Source: Distichodus sexfasciatus
Taxonomy: Eukaryota; Chordata; Actinopteri; Characiformes; Distichodontidae
Length of the DNA: 64,000 bases
Assembly: GCA_032718565.1 (NCBI GenBank)
Contig: JAVGVS010000623.1
Coordinates: 116,330 to 180,329, forward strand
Direction of reading: 5' to 3'
Position 1 is the stretch's first letter. Every line of letters starts with the position of its first letter. The notes under the pieces were generated by a model, which saw nothing but the letters and a program-made list of their open reading frames with translations, was not told the origin of the DNA and did no database searches. A program made the position numbers and the translations under genes. Below, one piece after another: positions 10,901-21,887 of this stretch.

Positions 10901-13900
10901 AATATTTGGAGACGTAATTCAGAAATACAATGCAGTAGAAGGAAGCAAGAAAGTTGCATATAAAAGTATTTAAAATAAGATGCATAATGTACAGAATTGA
11001 GCGACTTTGTATAATAAATAGAAATGAATGGGGGTGTTTGAGAGGTGATTGTTATTATTTTCTCAGTACATAAATACCGTGTAAGGAATTCAGTGAAAAA
11101 CACTTTCCTAAGCAGAAATGTCCAGACATGACTTCTTTCCTGAATGGATTGAGCCATCCATTAATCCTTCTAACACTAAGTGGAATTCAACAGGATTTTA
11201 TTAGCTCTCAGACAAGGAGGTGGTTGATGGCACCGTGCCTTTATTTATTTTCTTGTAAATAGTGTCTAGACAGATAAACAACATTAGTCATATTTCTGCA
11301 TCTTTACGAGGATTCAGGATCTTGATTGTCCCGCATGCCTTGATAAATCTGCTGAAACGGGCTGAAGTCACAACATGGAGAAGGGCAATCGAAAAATGAT
11401 TTTTTTGCCATCTTGTGCATGAAAAGATATAATATTTGAAATTTACGATAAATTCGATTTTTAGGACGTCTTCGCATCACCTTGTGTCCTGTTTGGGACC
11501 TGCCGGAGTGTGATTTGCTGGATGGTGTTCGCATATGGACTCCACAGTTTTGGCCGTGATAAACGAGCGCCCGAGTCGTCCGCGATCCCGATTCCGTAAT
11601 CTGGGGATTATTGGAGTGCATCTGGCATTGCACGGACATTTCTTTAGGGAGAGCCCTTCCCCCTCCTCACTACTGAAACACCATTCTGAATAGAGTATCA
11701 TAGTAGAGAGAAGCATTAAATGGATCTGAATAATGTGAATGTGTCACTTAACTTTGAAACGATGGCCGATATTACATCACATCACATTATCTGTTATCCG
11801 TGTCATTATCCATCACCTCTATAATGGCACCATGCCATTAGAGGACGTGCCAAGTTTTGCCGTTGGTTCTTTTCTTCATGCGCTTGGCAGCGTTGGAGAA
11901 GCCACCATTAAATGGAATTTTTCAAGCTACAAGCCACAGTCTTAATATAGCAGTTTGCTACATTACAAGTTACAGAGAAAAAAATGCAAACTACGCATCC
12001 TTGCTTCCATCTTTCCAAAGTAGGCTCTATCCTCCAACTCCATCTCGCAGCTGTCAAGAGTGTGATGCAGCAACTATCAGATGTCATTTTTGCCAATTCA
12101 ACACCAATCACAATCACAAAAATGGTGAAAAATAACTCTTTATTTTGTAACAGTGTAGCATTTTGCCACGCAACATTGCTATTTGTTAAAGGAATAGCTA
12201 CTGAAAAAGCTACAACATTTTAAAAGTAGCGTCACAACTGATACTGTTAAAATGTAGTTACGTTATTGGTGCCTCTAATTTTATTTAGCTACTCTCCAGA
12301 TCTGTTCATCTGCCAACAAATTGGCTATGCCACAAAGTTTAAGTGCGTAAAAACATGAAAATGGGTTTCATAGCTTCTCTAGAGTCCAATCCCAAAAGTG
12401 TCTGACTGCTGACAGAGTCGGTGTCTGCTCTAGCGCTCAGCGATCAGTCGTCCGGTGAAACATGATTACCTTTCACTTAATCTCCTTTTCTTTGGGTTGA
12501 ATCATCCCCCCTTTTAATCTCTTTCTTTTTCACCCACACTTTCATCTTTACACTGGAAAGATATACTGTACCCACAGGCTTTAAAGGGGGAGGCGGGTGA
12601 TGAAAAGTCTCAGCTAGGCAGGACAGAAATCTTTCAACATCATCTGATCAAAAGAAGTTCTAAAGGACTGAATAAAGAGTTTGCTTTTTACGCAGCGTGT
12701 CCATTGTGACCGGCAAAATTACGGCATCGCCTTAGCAATCGGTCTCGCGAGGCGACACCTCCCGGGAAAAAAAAAGAATGCTTAAGACCGGTTTGCACTC
12801 CCTGACTTTACCCACAATCCTTAGCCGGAGCGAATTGGTTCTAGTCTGCAGATTTTGCGGCAGACGGATAAAAAAGTGTCAGTTTTTGCCTTCAGGACGA
12901 GGCGTAGTTAATTGATTTAGGACCAAGTCTGCTGGTCTAAACGCACTAGCTGTGTTGTATTAACAACGTTAGGGATGCAAAATTTATTTAACTACTTCTG
13001 AATAAAAGTACAGCAACTTACGATGGAGATGTGCTCCGATGACATCAACGTAACGTGAAAATATCGTTACGACATAGCTAGGGCGTTTAGACCAGCAGAC
13101 TTGGTTCTAAATCGATTAACTATGCCTCGTCCTGAAGGCAAAAACTGCCACTTAAAATATTTGTACAATTCTGTTGTATCGCTATCGTCATCGTAAGATC
13201 AAAAAATCGTAAGATCGAAAAATCGTAACTCTGGGACCATCTGTAGCTAAACTGCAGCCAAGCTACTGGTTTAGTATAGTAGTTAGCTACACTATTAGCA
13301 TCAAAGTAGCTAACTACATCCAAGCTAGCGTTAATTATACTCAAATCTGTAAGTTTTGTCCCGTTCGACAATGTTGAAATGTATGGCCACAGATCTTGGC
13401 CATCTTCCTCCAACTCCATTTCGCAGCTGCTAGGAGCGTCAAGCTGCTAATGTCGAGTTTCCAGTGTGTCCAGAAGTCGCGTGGCACAAAACTCGGGCTA
13501 AACTTCAGCTGTGAAAGTAATTTGCCCCTGCTTTTTTCTCCTCTCTGCCTCGCAGGTGTCCTTGGCTGGCCGAGAATGTGTCTCTCGCTCTGCCACCATG
13601 CGTCGCCATCACCTTCATCTTCTCCGTGGCCAACTTCACCATGGCAACGTTCATGGATGCTGGCGTGCTGCCAAGGGGTTAGTCCAGTTTATTTGATCAG
13701 CGCTGTATCTGAGCAACTGTATCTGACCGTTTTCGAAAGCATATTTTATTTTTGTAATCACGCTCACAGAAGCGTAGCCGCCTTGCAAACACACAGAACG
13801 AACGCAGAACTTACGCACATTAAAACTGCTGACAGGTGGAGCGAATAATATTGATTATGCTGTTATAATAGTGCAGGCCGAGATGTGGAGTTTATTAATC

Positions 13901-16900
13901 AGCACTACATTATCAGTTGTGATTTCTAGATAAATGCCTTGACATTTGATGAACGTAGTGGTACCTTGGTACTCAAACTTAATCCGTTCCAGAAGGCAGT
14001 TCGAATTCCAAAAAGCTGGAGTTGCAAGTGAATTTTCGCCCTAAGAATAAATATTATCTATTCCCCCACAAAAATACACCAACAATTTGATGGTTCACCA
14101 CAAAAGGTTTATTTTTTAGCTGGCTTTATTACAAAATAAATGATTTAATTCGAAAAATACTGTTTGAGTGACAAACTGTTCGAATTGGTTTGAAATATTG
14201 CGATTTCCCATATAAAACACGGCGCGCCGCTTCCATGATTTCGTTTGTGCTCCAAGCTCCAATTTGACCAAAAAAATTGTTTCAACAAAAGTAGTCAAGT
14301 TTGTCATATTCATATTCATATTAGTTAGCTCCTTCCCAAGATTTGGGCTTTATTTTAATGTTGTCTCTAACTCATAATCAACCTCTCCAAGCGATGAAGA
14401 CAATTTTCCAAAAGCTTGTTCAAATCATTTCAGTATTTTATTTGTGACAGTATATATATATTTATGATGTATATTGCTGTCTTTGATCATGTTCTGAAAG
14501 TCGACGTCTCCATCACAGCTAACGAGGACGAAGACAAGGACGAGGACTTCCGCGCTCCTCTCTATAAGAACGTAGAGGTACGAGGCGTCCAGGTCCGAAT
14601 GAAGTGGTGCTCCACCTGCCGCTTCTACCGACCTCCTCGCTGCTCGCACTGTAGCGTGTGTGACCACTGTGTTGAGGTGAGGAAAAAAAAAGAAGGGACA
14701 GCACGGCGAGAGTTTACCTCACGTGAAAATAATCAACACGGCTGCTGCTAACAGACCATCCATACAGCCGTACATGTTCAACTCAACACTCCGCTGGTAG
14801 ACTTCTTCGTTGCCATTTCTACGCTGGCGCTTGTGAGAAAACATGCAGGAAGCGCTGGAAGCGCTAGCAGTTCTACCTGGTGGGCGGAGCTTCTCAGATA
14901 AGAGGGTGGAGTGATTCAAATGTCCCCTGCTGTGACGTAGAAGTAGGGGAGAAATCTAAACGGCTCGTTTAAGCACACGATTTGTAAATTAATATTAACA
15001 CAACTGACCGTTTTTTAACAAACTTACAGTGTGTAGAGGCAGTACAGACCCAAATGGATGTCCAAAGAAGCGATTATTTTCATCACATGGGTCCTTTAAT
15101 AGTTTAATAGCATGTTTACAGCGTGAAATAATAATAAGAAACTTAAAAACAAAATAATTGTTCATTAATCATAATCGAGGGAAAATGTAAAATTAATCGT
15201 GATATTGCTTTGAGACGGTATCGTCCATGCTGACGTAGAAGGCTGAATTTATTTTCTTTGAAATGGTTGGCAAAACCGTCATACATAAATAAGTATAAAA
15301 TAAATAAGTATCATGCCCAGAGATGTTAATATGGCTAAGAACGGAATCTTTTTTGCATGTTTGTCTTTTAAATGGCTGAGCAAAAAGGCCAGGATTTTTA
15401 GTCTCTTCAAAAGAGGTGTGTGTGTGTGTGTAGAGACAGAGAGTGCTGGGGGGTGGGTACGTGATTGTGCATGTATATGTGCAATGTTGTGTGCGTGTGT
15501 GTAGAGAGAGAGAGAAAAGCAGGTTAATCTCCTTTGCCCAGATCGTTTTGTCTCCTCTCTGATGAAATCTGTATAGAGTCAGCTGTATTTAGGTGACCAA
15601 CAGAGTGCTGAGTGCATTGTGCAAGCAAGGGCATTGTGCACCATTCAATTCACTAATGAGTAAACACGCCCAAAAAAAGCTTAGAACACTCCAGCGTGGC
15701 CTGTCGCTGTGTTGCTGGAAAGGAAAAATATGTGAGAAAATAAATTTATCCAATTGAAAATCAAAAACTGGAAGGAGACGATATAAATGAAATAAATAAT
15801 ATTGAAGAAAACACACAACACACTAGTGCATTTTTAAAAAGTTATTCAGGTTTTCTAATTCAAAAAATGCTGGATTTAATAACGCTGGTAAATCTTACTT
15901 ACCAATCAAACAGTTCGCCATGTTAATTGAAGTTCATGGATATTAATATCTCATTTAATGCTTTAATCATTGATAAATAGAAAAATATTGGACGCTTATC
16001 AGCACCACCACACGCTCATTATATACAATACTGCGATTGAACCAGGAAAGGTGATTACTAACAACAGCGGGCGAGTAAAAATCAATACCCTTCGTACCTG
16101 ATTTGAGAATAACTTTGTGAAAACGTTCTCCTAATTACGCCAGGAGACGGTGCTAAAATTGCGTCTCCTGAAATCATCTATTCCCAGGACTTTGATCACC
16201 ATTGCCCCTGGGTGAACAACTGCATCGGAAGACGGAACTACCGCTTCTTTTTTCTCCTGCTGCTCTCGTTCGGCACGCACATGGTGATGGTGTTCTCCGG
16301 CGGTTTGTTATACGTGCTGGAGCATCAGGAAAACCTGTGGGAGCTGTGTGCCATGGTTACGTATCCTTCCACCAAACCAAACGTTAGCCGAGATGCAAAT
16401 TTTTTATCTTTGTACTGACTGAACAAATGATATACAGGTTCTTGTTGGTCGCTGACCTCAGTAGACATGCAGCTGGCATGAAATCATGAAAAGTATGAAA
16501 GCTGTCGTGTGTTTCTATCTTGGAACAAGCTTTCACACACTATTAGCTACACAACAGTGGTGTGGTTGGTCTCGTCTGTCCCTTTGCAAGAGCTCTTCTT
16601 TAATTGTGCTGCCTCAGTCTGGCTGTCATGACTGTCACAGGGCTTTTCTTCATCCCTGTCGTGGGCTTGGCTTGCTTCCACCTGGTCCTGGTGGTGAGAG
16701 GACGCACCACAAATGAACAGGTACGATTTTAGACAGGGCAGTAGACCGTTCCGTTACCGTACAGGGTCACATTTTGTAAGAAAGCATAGAATTAATGTTC
16801 CTGTTGGTCGTCGACTGGATGGTTATAGACCATAGAATTGGAGTCCATCTCAAACCATCTCACCATTGAGCCCTCAAATAAGTGGTGTAACCACAAGGAA

Positions 16901-19694
16901 GCTGAAATGTTAGTCATTCTGGGTTGGAATGTCTGCTGAATGCCATAAAATGTGAAGGTTAATGCAAACCTCTAGGTTGCCTCAAGTGCCAAGAACATAA
17001 CAGCCATCGGGAAAAAATATGAAGCTTTGTTGCTAGGCTGCTAACTAATTCTAGCAAACCCAGCTGCTGAGGCTTGTTGTTTGTACTGTCTTCTCAAAAA
17101 GGTGGTCTGGAAATACAGTAGGCAAAGCTGTACTGTCCAGGAGGGATGTAACTATACCCCAATTCAGTGATCAACAAATGATTATGGTCAATCAGCATAT
17201 CAATTGCTGGAATTCGTTTTGTTGGAAATCGATATAATATTGTATGGATATTGCCCAGCCCTACTGCCCAGTCCATATCAGAAAGAGTTCATGTCCACAT
17301 AACTACACAAAGGTTTGCTAAAATCCACTCCCAAACCCACTGTTAGAGACGTCCTCACTTTCTTCCAGGTTACCGGAAAGTTTCAAGGTGGAGTCAACCC
17401 TTTTACCCGTGGCTGTTGTGCCAACGTGGAGTTTGTCTTATGCAGTCCTGTCACTCCAAGGTGAATCTTGCTGAATTTAAAACATGTGGGTATGTGCATC
17501 CTTACACATGGAGTAATTTGTTATAACCAACATCTGTCACCTCTGCTTCTGGTCAGATATGGCGGGAAAGCAAGAAAGAAAGCACCTGTCCTCATGCAAC
17601 CTCCTTTCCAAAAACCGGAGTCTCTGAAGACGTCTCCCGAAAAAGGGGACAACGGAATTCAAAATCAAGTGCTTCCCACAAAGGTAGTAGCGCACACCTT
17701 TATGTGAGCAATGACTATTTTATAAAATGTTTCTCAACCTTAGCCATGGAGCCTACATGAAACAGCTTGCGGAATTAGGTACACGTAAGAATGATCTGCA
17801 ATTCATGCTTTGGAGTCTAACATGTAGCCCCCACCTCTCTTTTTAAACCCTCTCAAATTACACCTCATGGGTTAGCAAAGAGCCTATTTTAGGATTTTAA
17901 TGATGGCACATAAATGTCTTGGGCATTAACCGTCTGCACGGCAGCTTTTGTTTCATCCCTAACTGCGGGAAAGAGATCATTATGGGAGCGTTAGTGATGA
18001 TGTCTTAACTATAGCAGAGTCCCATTAAGCGTTCTGCCACTTTTAACCGATGGCGTTCGTGACCATCCACTTGCAGAGGCAGTCTGTGACAGTGTTGGAG
18101 GTTCCTGAGTGCAAACGGATGAGCACGCCACCTCCTCTTCCCCCAAAACCCGACCCCGTTCTGCTGAAGAGCCACCTGGCTGCTTTGGAAGGTGAGCGTT
18201 GGCGTCCTATCAGCTTAAAACCAAACCGTTGGAATAAACTCAGTAGTCTTCCTGGCACCTTCTGAATCTCCTCAAATGTTTGCTGATAGTCTACATCCCT
18301 GAATAAGGGCTGGTTTCCCAGGTGTGGATTAAAGCTAATTTTGGAATGAACCACAGTTTTCTGGTGACTCACCTTTTATGAACCCTTTTAGGTAAAGCTG
18401 AAGCTTGACCCAAGTCCAGAACTGGGTGTTCAAATGATATTCGCTCACAAAACTGATTTCTCTTGCCATAGAGAGTCTGCTACATTCCAAATCCACAGCA
18501 CCTCCTCCTCAGAACGTGAACACCGTCGGTCTGGTTTTTGAGTCGCCTTCCAGAGTGCACTATCAAGTTCCCAGGGAAAAAGTGAGTGGGCCAAATAAAA
18601 TCGTTCACACCATCATTATTTAGTGACCAGTTAGCAACCACAAGTGATCTAACTTCCCTTTCCTTTAGATTGAGAGGAGGGAGAACTCCCAGTTCCAGAT
18701 GAGTACCAGGGTTCAGGAGAATTCCTTAGAATCCATCCTGGATCGTTCCGAAAAGCTGACCCCAGTCTTCGCCCAATCTGATCTGCCATCCGGTGTGCTG
18801 CCCTTGAACACCCTCACCCTGAACTCCCGCTCACTTACTCTGAAACATGCCCACCGTAGAGGCGACAGAAGAGATCTTCTTGGCCAACATCCGGAAATCG
18901 TGAGCCCTCACCCTGCTACCAGCGTCCTCACCGGTGCCAACAGGCGAGGCGGCAGCCTTTCCTACGACAGTCTCCTTGGACCAACCGACCTGCCCCAATG
19001 TGGGGTGTTTTCCTTGGGCTACCCAGCTCCCTTTATACCCCTAGATTCAGCTTTGGGTGTCAGGCTTCCTGTTGATGCTCAGCGCCTTCCTCCCCGCACA
19101 TGTAGCCCCGTTTTCCAGAGCGTGAGCCGGCACTCGCCCCAGCGGCGCCAGTATTCACCTGTCTCCCCTTCCCGCTACGACAGTCTTTCTAAAACCCTGA
19201 TGAGCTCCATCCAGGAACGTCGCGAGCAGGAGGAGCGCGAAAAACAGATGCTGCCTAAACTACTGCAGCCTAAAGCTCATTCACCGCAACCTATGTCCGT
19301 CCAAGATGTCAGCGTCTACGACATGCCTAGTCGTCGCAGTCTACCACCTGAGCCGAGGACGACACCATTCCGTGGGCACACGCCTCCTGCCTACGGTTCC
19401 CGAGAGTTCCTCCTGAGCAGCGCCGCTTATGGCTATGCCGGACGCTCACAGCTTGCCTGTTCTTCCACCTCCTCACTCAGCGGACGAGCTTCCAGGACTT
19501 CTGGCTCACCCTTGCGCTCCGAAATTCCCATTCAGGGTCGTTCGCTGTCCCCCTCTGCCTACCGTTCACTGGAGCGCCATGCCCAACGCTCCCCCTCCGC
19601 CCTGCCCGGCCCTCCGCCCTCGTCTTCATATGCTGCGCAGAAAGCACTCACCTTTATCACTACCTCAGAAAGGCAAGAAGAAGCCCCGAAATAA
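4920..19694 (+). CDS. zdhhc8: zdhhc8, palmitoyltransferase of the DHHC family, ten coding exons, 701 aa
   Basis: Exons: 4920-4999, 13556-13677, 14519-14676, 16188-16360, 16618-16720, 17369-17460, 17557-17683, 18077-18191, 18472-18581, 18669-19694. All junctions are GT-AG and in frame. The enzyme transfers fatty acyl groups to cysteines of membrane proteins. Visible parts: two membrane segments (about 7-27 and 37-58), the cysteine-rich domain from C98, catalytic DHHC at 123-126 followed by CPWVNNCIGRRNYR, two more membrane segments (about 139-165 and 178-204), TTNE at 208-211, then NPFTRGCC with juxtamembrane C228, C229 and C237. A long Ser/Pro-rich cytosolic tail contains GSLSYDSLL and RYDSLSKTLMSSIQER, landmarks shared with ZDHHC8 and ZDHHC5; the arvcf neighbour favours ZDHHC8. 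Odd points: the first exon is short, the usual DPG after the second membrane segment reads DAG at 61-63, and the protein stops without the TYEISV tail of mammalian ZDHHC5/8. TGA at 4911 fixes the start. Confidence 0.9.
5170..5445 (+). repeat. Dispersed repeat, copy 1 of a two-copy family
   Basis: It starts with AAGTCAAAGTAAACTTTA and runs through GACGACGTGGCTCCAG and AAGGCACATAG to an AATGTGCATGA segment. The same blocks occur in the same order at 49415-49636. This looks like a retroposon 3' end dispersed in fish genomes; no ORF remains. It lies in zdhhc8 intron 1. Confidence 0.65.
5600..7780. other. zdhhc8 intron 1, stretch without a recognised feature
   Basis: AT-rich intron. A short segment (CCCATATTCCCAACATTCCTGAA, beginning near 6183) recurs near 6609 with a similar TTTCTTGGTGTCATGTTGAT follow-on, showing a diverged tandem duplication of about 430 bases (about 6165-6260 and 6590-6690). 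No exon, RNA gene or known element is recognised elsewhere; 7260-7640 is G-rich. Confidence 0.45.
7785..7858 (-). mobile_element. SINE fragment interrupted by a hairpin transposon
   Basis: The segment carries the minus-strand SINE order CTTGCTCAGGCACCCAATTG, then GTGGTAGTACTGGAGG and GAACCCACAACCTC, matching the SINE at 3755-3862. It stops where the inverted-repeat element starts; a second ACAACCTCTTGAG motif follows that element near 8066. Confidence 0.6.
7857..8052. mobile_element. Non-autonomous DNA transposon with 53-bp inverted repeats
   Basis: The left arm (about 7859-7911) begins AGACCAGCGTTTCCCAAACC and the right arm (about 7998-8050) is its near-perfect reverse complement, with one substitution visible (GGCGAA versus GGAGAA). 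The central 86 bp is unique here. The length of about 192 bp and the lack of an ORF fit a MITE. Confidence 0.8.
8150..8325 (+). mobile_element. tRNA-derived SINE copy
   Basis: A head with GTGATGGTTAGGGAG and GGTTCAAGTCCC (B-box-like) is followed by ACCATTGAGGCACTCATGAG and CCCCGGGCGCTGCGC. The same order is found at 22005-22205 and 28548-28765. The 3' part is truncated. Confidence 0.7.
9410..9535 (-). mobile_element. Degenerate SINE-like fragment
   Basis: On the minus strand it reads GGGTGGCACGGTGGTTTGAG, then TGACTCAAACCCTG. The head resembles the GGGTGGCACAGTGG family at 20085. It is diverged and short, so family assignment is weak. Confidence 0.4.
9575..10215 (+). repeat. 33-bp minisatellite in zdhhc8 intron 1
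   Basis: About nineteen imperfect units of 32-33 bp with the pattern TTTATGGCATTTATGGAG followed by GTGGTGGTTGCCCA. Units drift by substitution and single-base indels. Because the period is close to 11 codons, fragments of it stay open in one frame and give FMAFMEVV-like pseudo-peptides, which are not genes. Confidence 0.88.
10295..10405 (+). mobile_element. SINE 3' portion
   Basis: CTCCTGATCAAGGCCCTTAA is followed by AAGTCACTCTGGATAAGGGC and CTAAATGCCATAATTGTAA. This is the common 3' tail of fish and other vertebrate tRNA SINEs that borrow an L2-type LINE end. The tRNA head is not clear upstream. Confidence 0.7.
11885..12300. mobile_element. MITE of the CAGCGTTGGAGAAGC family
   Basis: It opens CAGCGTTGGAGAAGC and closes near TTAGCTACTCTCCAGA, with internal CTACATTACAAGTTACAGAG and CCTCCAACTCCATCTCGCAG. 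The same internal blocks occur in the element at 46584-47074 and as a fragment at 13230-13460. No coding capacity; probably a hAT-type non-autonomous element, which is inference. Confidence 0.65.
12873..13155. mobile_element. Palindromic element with about 80-bp inverted arms
   Basis: Left arm about 12875-12954 (GCCTTCAGGACGAGG, ACCAAGTCTGCTGGTCTAAA) is the reverse complement of about 13073-13152 with a few mismatches; the 118-bp centre is AT-rich. It sits immediately upstream of fragment 13230-13460 and may be nested in it. Confidence 0.8.
13230..13460. mobile_element. Fragment of the CAGCGTTGGAGAAGC-family MITE
   Basis: AGTTAGCTACACTATTAGCA, AAAGTAGCTAACTACATCC and CTCCAACTCCATTTCGCAGC repeat the interior of the elements at 11885 and 46584. 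It ends less than 100 bp from zdhhc8 coding exon 2. Confidence 0.55.
14677..16187 (+). other. zdhhc8 intron 3
   Basis: An intron of 1.5 kb with TG-rich microsatellites (about 15413-15432 and 15488-15516) and a fragment at about 15150-15230 with ATAATCGAGG and TTAATCGTGATATTG. That fragment resembles a diverged repeat also seen near 17190, 33560 and 35670. No exon is recognised within it. Confidence 0.5.
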
Positions 19695-20035
19695 GAATCC
19701 TAAATCTTCGTACCCATGCATATGCGTCATCATACCCCAAAACGGAGCAATACTGTTATCATAACTTGATTACATGTGTTTACAGTTATTAATTTGTCTT
19801 TTCCAGTTTGAAGGACATTATTGAATGGTTTTGGACGTTATTTACCAATGGTTCACGCTGATAAACTTTAACTGATGAACGTTGCTGTAGCAGAAATAAG
19901 GCAGCCAATACACATTCCATACTTTGTAATCTTCAATAATGTAATGTTTGTCAACGTTTTTAGTCTTTTTAAGCATAGATTTATCAAAGATCTTTACTAC
20001 ATTAGAGGATGTGGTTTTTGTAATTTGTGCAATCA

Positions 20036-20041
20036 ATAAAA
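20036..20041 (+). other. zdhhc8: Poly(A) signal of zdhhc8
   Basis: AATAAA 342 bases after the zdhhc8 stop, followed by TTGATTTC and TGTTTGTTT. It supports 19694 as the true end of the coding region and a 3' UTR of about 360 bases. Confidence 0.65.
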
Positions 20042-20084
20042 TCTTGATTTCTATTATGCAGTGTTTGTTTATCCTATGGTAGGG

Positions 20085-20398
20085 TGGCAGGGTGGCACAG
20101 TGGTCACCACACAGCGAGAAGGTCCTGGGTTCGATCCCCGAGTTGGCTGTAGAGCCTTTCTGTGTGGACTTTGCACGCTCTCCCCGCGTTCGCGTGGGTT
20201 TCTGCCGGGTGCTCCGGTTTCCTTCCGTAGTCCAAAAGCATGCAGATGTGACTGAGAGTGTGAGTGTGTGTGCCCTGCAGTGTGTTGGTGCCCGCTTAGA
20301 GTTGGTTCCCGCCTTGCACCCGTAGTTCCCGGGATAGGCTCCGTTCCCCCCGCGACCCCGATTGGGATTACTGGTTTGTATAATGAATGAATGAATGT
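20085..20398 (+). mobile_element. Fish SINE/retroposon, GGGTGGCACAGTGG family, nearly full length
   Basis: It opens GGGTGGCACAGTGG, carries GGTCCTGGGTTCGATCC (B-box-like), TTTCTGTGTGGACTTTGCA, GGTGCTCCGGTTTCC, and CGGGATAGGCTCCG, and ends in an (AATG)n tail. Minus-strand copies lie at 28290-28540 and 63140-63240. A promoter-like head and a short tandem tail indicate retroposition. It lies just past the zdhhc8 3' UTR. Confidence 0.85.
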
Positions 20399-20399
20399 T

Positions 20400-21885
20400 T
20401 ATCCCCACAAATCCTAGAAGTACACAGTGCATATAAAGGTGCTTAAAGTGATTTTTAAAGTCATGAGAAACTGCTTCCACTCTGCAAATAAATGGAGGAT
20501 ATTTAATGTATACCAGCCTCAAGATGTCACAGCTCCCCCTAGTGTTTATGGCTATAACTGTCTGCTTCAATAAATCCACCTGTGTTGCTACTATAACAGG
20601 TGGGCCAATAAATGGAAAAATAAATAGAGGGGAATACATATCCTCTCGAGCTACATTTGATTTAATTTTTTATCTCATATATAATGAGTAATAATTTTAT
20701 TCATCATCTTGCAATAAGGGCTGACAGCTGGCAGAAGATAACATTGTGAACAGGAGGCTACGCTCCGTTTCGAAATATCATTTTGACATATGGCATTAGC
20801 GCGCCGTTCATCATTATTAAGATTGGCAAAAATGTCTGTGCTATTTAAGATGCTATTTTCCAATGCTGCCAATCAGGATGCAGTCAAAAAACAACTTTGG
20901 CAAATCATTTCTTGCTTTCAGGAAACTGAATCCACAGTATAAAACGGATTAACCATTTAATTCTCATGAACCTGCATTTTATTTTTACCTGCAGGTTTAC
21001 CTGCCTGCTGAGTCATTTGCTAGATGCATTTTGCATGATGTTATTACAATGAAGCAACATTTTTAACATAACATCAATTTTTGGCTGAAAAGAACCATGC
21101 ATAAGCTGCATGTAAAACAGAATGTCCACTAGGGGGTGGTGTAGCTTCCAAATCAGGGTCCCTTCTTCTATGGTGCACCAGGAAATGTAGATTTATATAT
21201 TTGAGGATTAAAATCACTTAGAAGATACATTTAAGCCATTTCTTACTCCACACAAAGTTGTCTCCAAACATTCAACACATGTATAATGACTAAACTGCCA
21301 TTTGTTTGTTAGAAAATGACACTATGAAGGCTAACAGTCAATAGAAACACATCTCCTGCAGGCAGATTTATAGTACATATGACTTTTCGAGAGTTAAGCT
21401 CACATCTCTGTCTTCAGAGCTTCCAGAAAAGACAGAATTCCGGAAAGCTCTACAGAAAGCTGAATAGAAAAGCTCACAACTGTCGAGACGAGCTTTACTT
21501 TTGAAGGCCTCCCCTCCTTTTTATTTTATTTTCTCTTTCTTCAACTCTTTGGGGAAAAATGTAAAGGCGAATCTATATTGCAAGTGAGCGAGCGGGCGTC
21601 TGTTCCCTTTATATAAGCACTCAGGATGAAACATCAAAGAATGCGACAAATGAAGTGAGTGGCAACTATGGAAACTAGCAGGTTAGTGTAAATATAGACA
21701 TGAGAGACTTGTGTAAGGAATGACTGATGCTTTTAGTAACTCGGGTTGAAACGTGTCCTTTCACTCCACCAACACCGCTGATTACCAGACATTGGTGTAA
21801 AAATGGCGACATGATTTAGATGAGATGTAAATGCAAGGTCCTGACTCACCAAGCTCTAAAAAGTACTTGGGCGTCTTTCTAAAGA
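20400..21885. other. Intergenic, no recognised gene
   Basis: AT-rich DNA between zdhhc8 and the 5S-headed SINE. It includes TCTAGTGGCC-like dispersed traces (CTCCCCCTAGTG at about 20530, CCACTAGGGGG at about 21126) and a block of AGCTC/GAGCTT-rich sequence at 21390-21510. No exon of arvcf or zdhhc8 could be recognised. Confidence 0.4.
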
Positions 21886-21887
21886 GG

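Noticed and set aside
19842..20639. A 265-codon minus-strand frame across the zdhhc8 3' UTR
   Set aside because: It crosses the poly(A) signal and a SINE; the peptide has no family resemblance and mixes repeat with flank.
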